Part shown: piece after piece, positions 5,351 through 5,732 of the stretch
Layout of the letters: every line of letters begins with the position of its first letter
Position numbering within the stretch: the first letter of the stretch is position 1
NCBI GenBank assembly: GCA_963557075.1
Contig: CAUWDA010000090.1
Location: 1 to 5,732, forward strand
Reading direction: 5' to 3'
DNA length: 5,732 nt
Origin: Flavonifractor sp963557075
Lineage (GTDB): Bacteria > Bacillota > Clostridia > Oscillospirales > Oscillospiraceae
The notes under the pieces: model-generated
Seen by the model: the letters and a program-made list of their open reading frames with translations, nothing else
What the model was told of the DNA's origin: nothing
The model's database searches: none
Translations under genes and position numbers: made by a program

Positions 5351-5732
5351 ATGGCACTACAAGATAAGAAAATCATGCCTCCCCCTTGGCTGGCCCACCG
5401 GGAGATCGAGCGATACTCCATTGGCTGGCGCATGGGCTATGGGGAGGATTACATAGACCGATTTGGCGATTGGCTGGACACCCTCTCCCCGGAGGAGCGG
5501 ACGGAATACCGCACTCTCTTTCCCGAGCCAGTGACCTGGAAGGGCTGGTGGGATGACGAGGACAGCAGCGAGGTGCTGGAGCATGGTGACTTCTTGGTGG
5601 ATGCGTGGCAGCCGGAGGGCCAGTCCAAGTACACCCGCCAGTGGCTCCAGCAGGAGTTTGCTGCGGGGAGAACGCGAGAGCTGTGCCTGTTCTGGGGCCA
5701 TCAGCCATCCGAGGACGGCCAGCTGACAAAAA
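5351..5732 (+). CDS. NADAR (YbiA-like) domain protein, 3' end outside the window
   Basis: This gene is partial: 127 codons are visible and the frame is still open at the window edge. The first ~110 residues form an acidic, Trp-rich extension (PPPWLAHREIERYSIGWRMG at 10-29, then PVTWKGWW at 60-67). LCLFWGHQPSEDGQLTK at 111-127 matches the beginning of the NADAR domain as I know it, in which FWGH is followed by a small polar segment and then a SQWW/SQWY-type motif that would lie past the edge. NADAR proteins are N-glycosidases. E. coli YbiA acts on riboflavin biosynthesis intermediates, and others remove ADP-ribose from guanine bases. GAGGA at 5338-5342 lies 8 bases before the ATG and overlaps the stop of the zinc-ribbon gene, so co-expression is likely. 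The catalytic core is not in view, so activity cannot be judged. Confidence 0.8.
   Translation, partial: MALQDKKIMPPPWLAHREIERYSIGWRMGYGEDYIDRFGDWLDTLSPEERTEYRTLFPEPVTWKGWWDDEDSSEVLEHGDFLVDAWQPEGQSKYTRQWLQQEFAAGRTRELCLFWGHQPSEDGQLTK

Noticed and set aside
5357..5701. Minus-strand open frame of 114 codons opposite the NADAR gene
   Set aside because: The plus-strand frame has a good ribosome binding site and a recognisable domain start, so this is an antisense shadow. It also offers no match for the orphan minus-strand terminator at 4636-4670.

Overview
The window looks like chromosomal DNA of a high-GC gut-type Firmicute, most likely a clostridial Oscillospiraceae-like organism. This is an inference. 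It rests on the strong AGGAGG-type ribosome binding sites, the GC-rich third codon positions, and protein sequences that resemble clostridial families I remember. No search was run. The first ~500 bases are clearly more AT-rich than the rest.

Layout. (1) Bases 188-424 (+) hold a small one-helix membrane protein with a cysteine-rich tail. A strong bidirectional terminator at 455-500 separates it from the convergent gene to its right. (2) Bases 596-2799 (-) hold a metal efflux operon: a stand-alone HMA metal-binding protein (2581-2799), then a Zn/Cd/Pb-type P1B-2 ATPase with no HMA domain of its own (596-2482). A GC-rich hairpin lies in the gap between them. A near-consensus sigma-A promoter (TTGACA-17-TATAGT) drives this operon from a 223-base divergent control region. 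(3) From the same region, a second promoter drives an ArsR/SmtB-type metal sensor (3023-3400, +). It overlaps an AraC-type regulator (3393-4382, +) by 8 bases. A short, probably truncated ORF follows (4393-4632) and runs into an intrinsic terminator. (4) Bases 4740-5732 (+) hold a two-zinc-ribbon protein of unknown function (4740-5339), closely followed by a gene that leaves the window. That gene carries the start of a NADAR (YbiA-like) domain, an N-glycosidase fold linked to ADP-ribose chemistry.

How it fits together. The left and middle form a self-contained metal homeostasis module. When soft divalent metal rises, the ArsR protein should leave its operator and allow expression of the metal-binding protein and the efflux ATPase. 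The AraC regulator is made from the same transcript as the ArsR sensor and may add a second input. Several inverted repeats in the control region are candidate operators. The right end is a different unit. Its zinc-ribbon plus NADAR gene pair is the least understood part of the window and the best candidate for an undescribed system, possibly in nucleotide repair or ADP-ribosylation reversal. The region between the two modules (4530-4680) holds three strong hairpins and a damaged ORF, and looks like a junction of past rearrangement.
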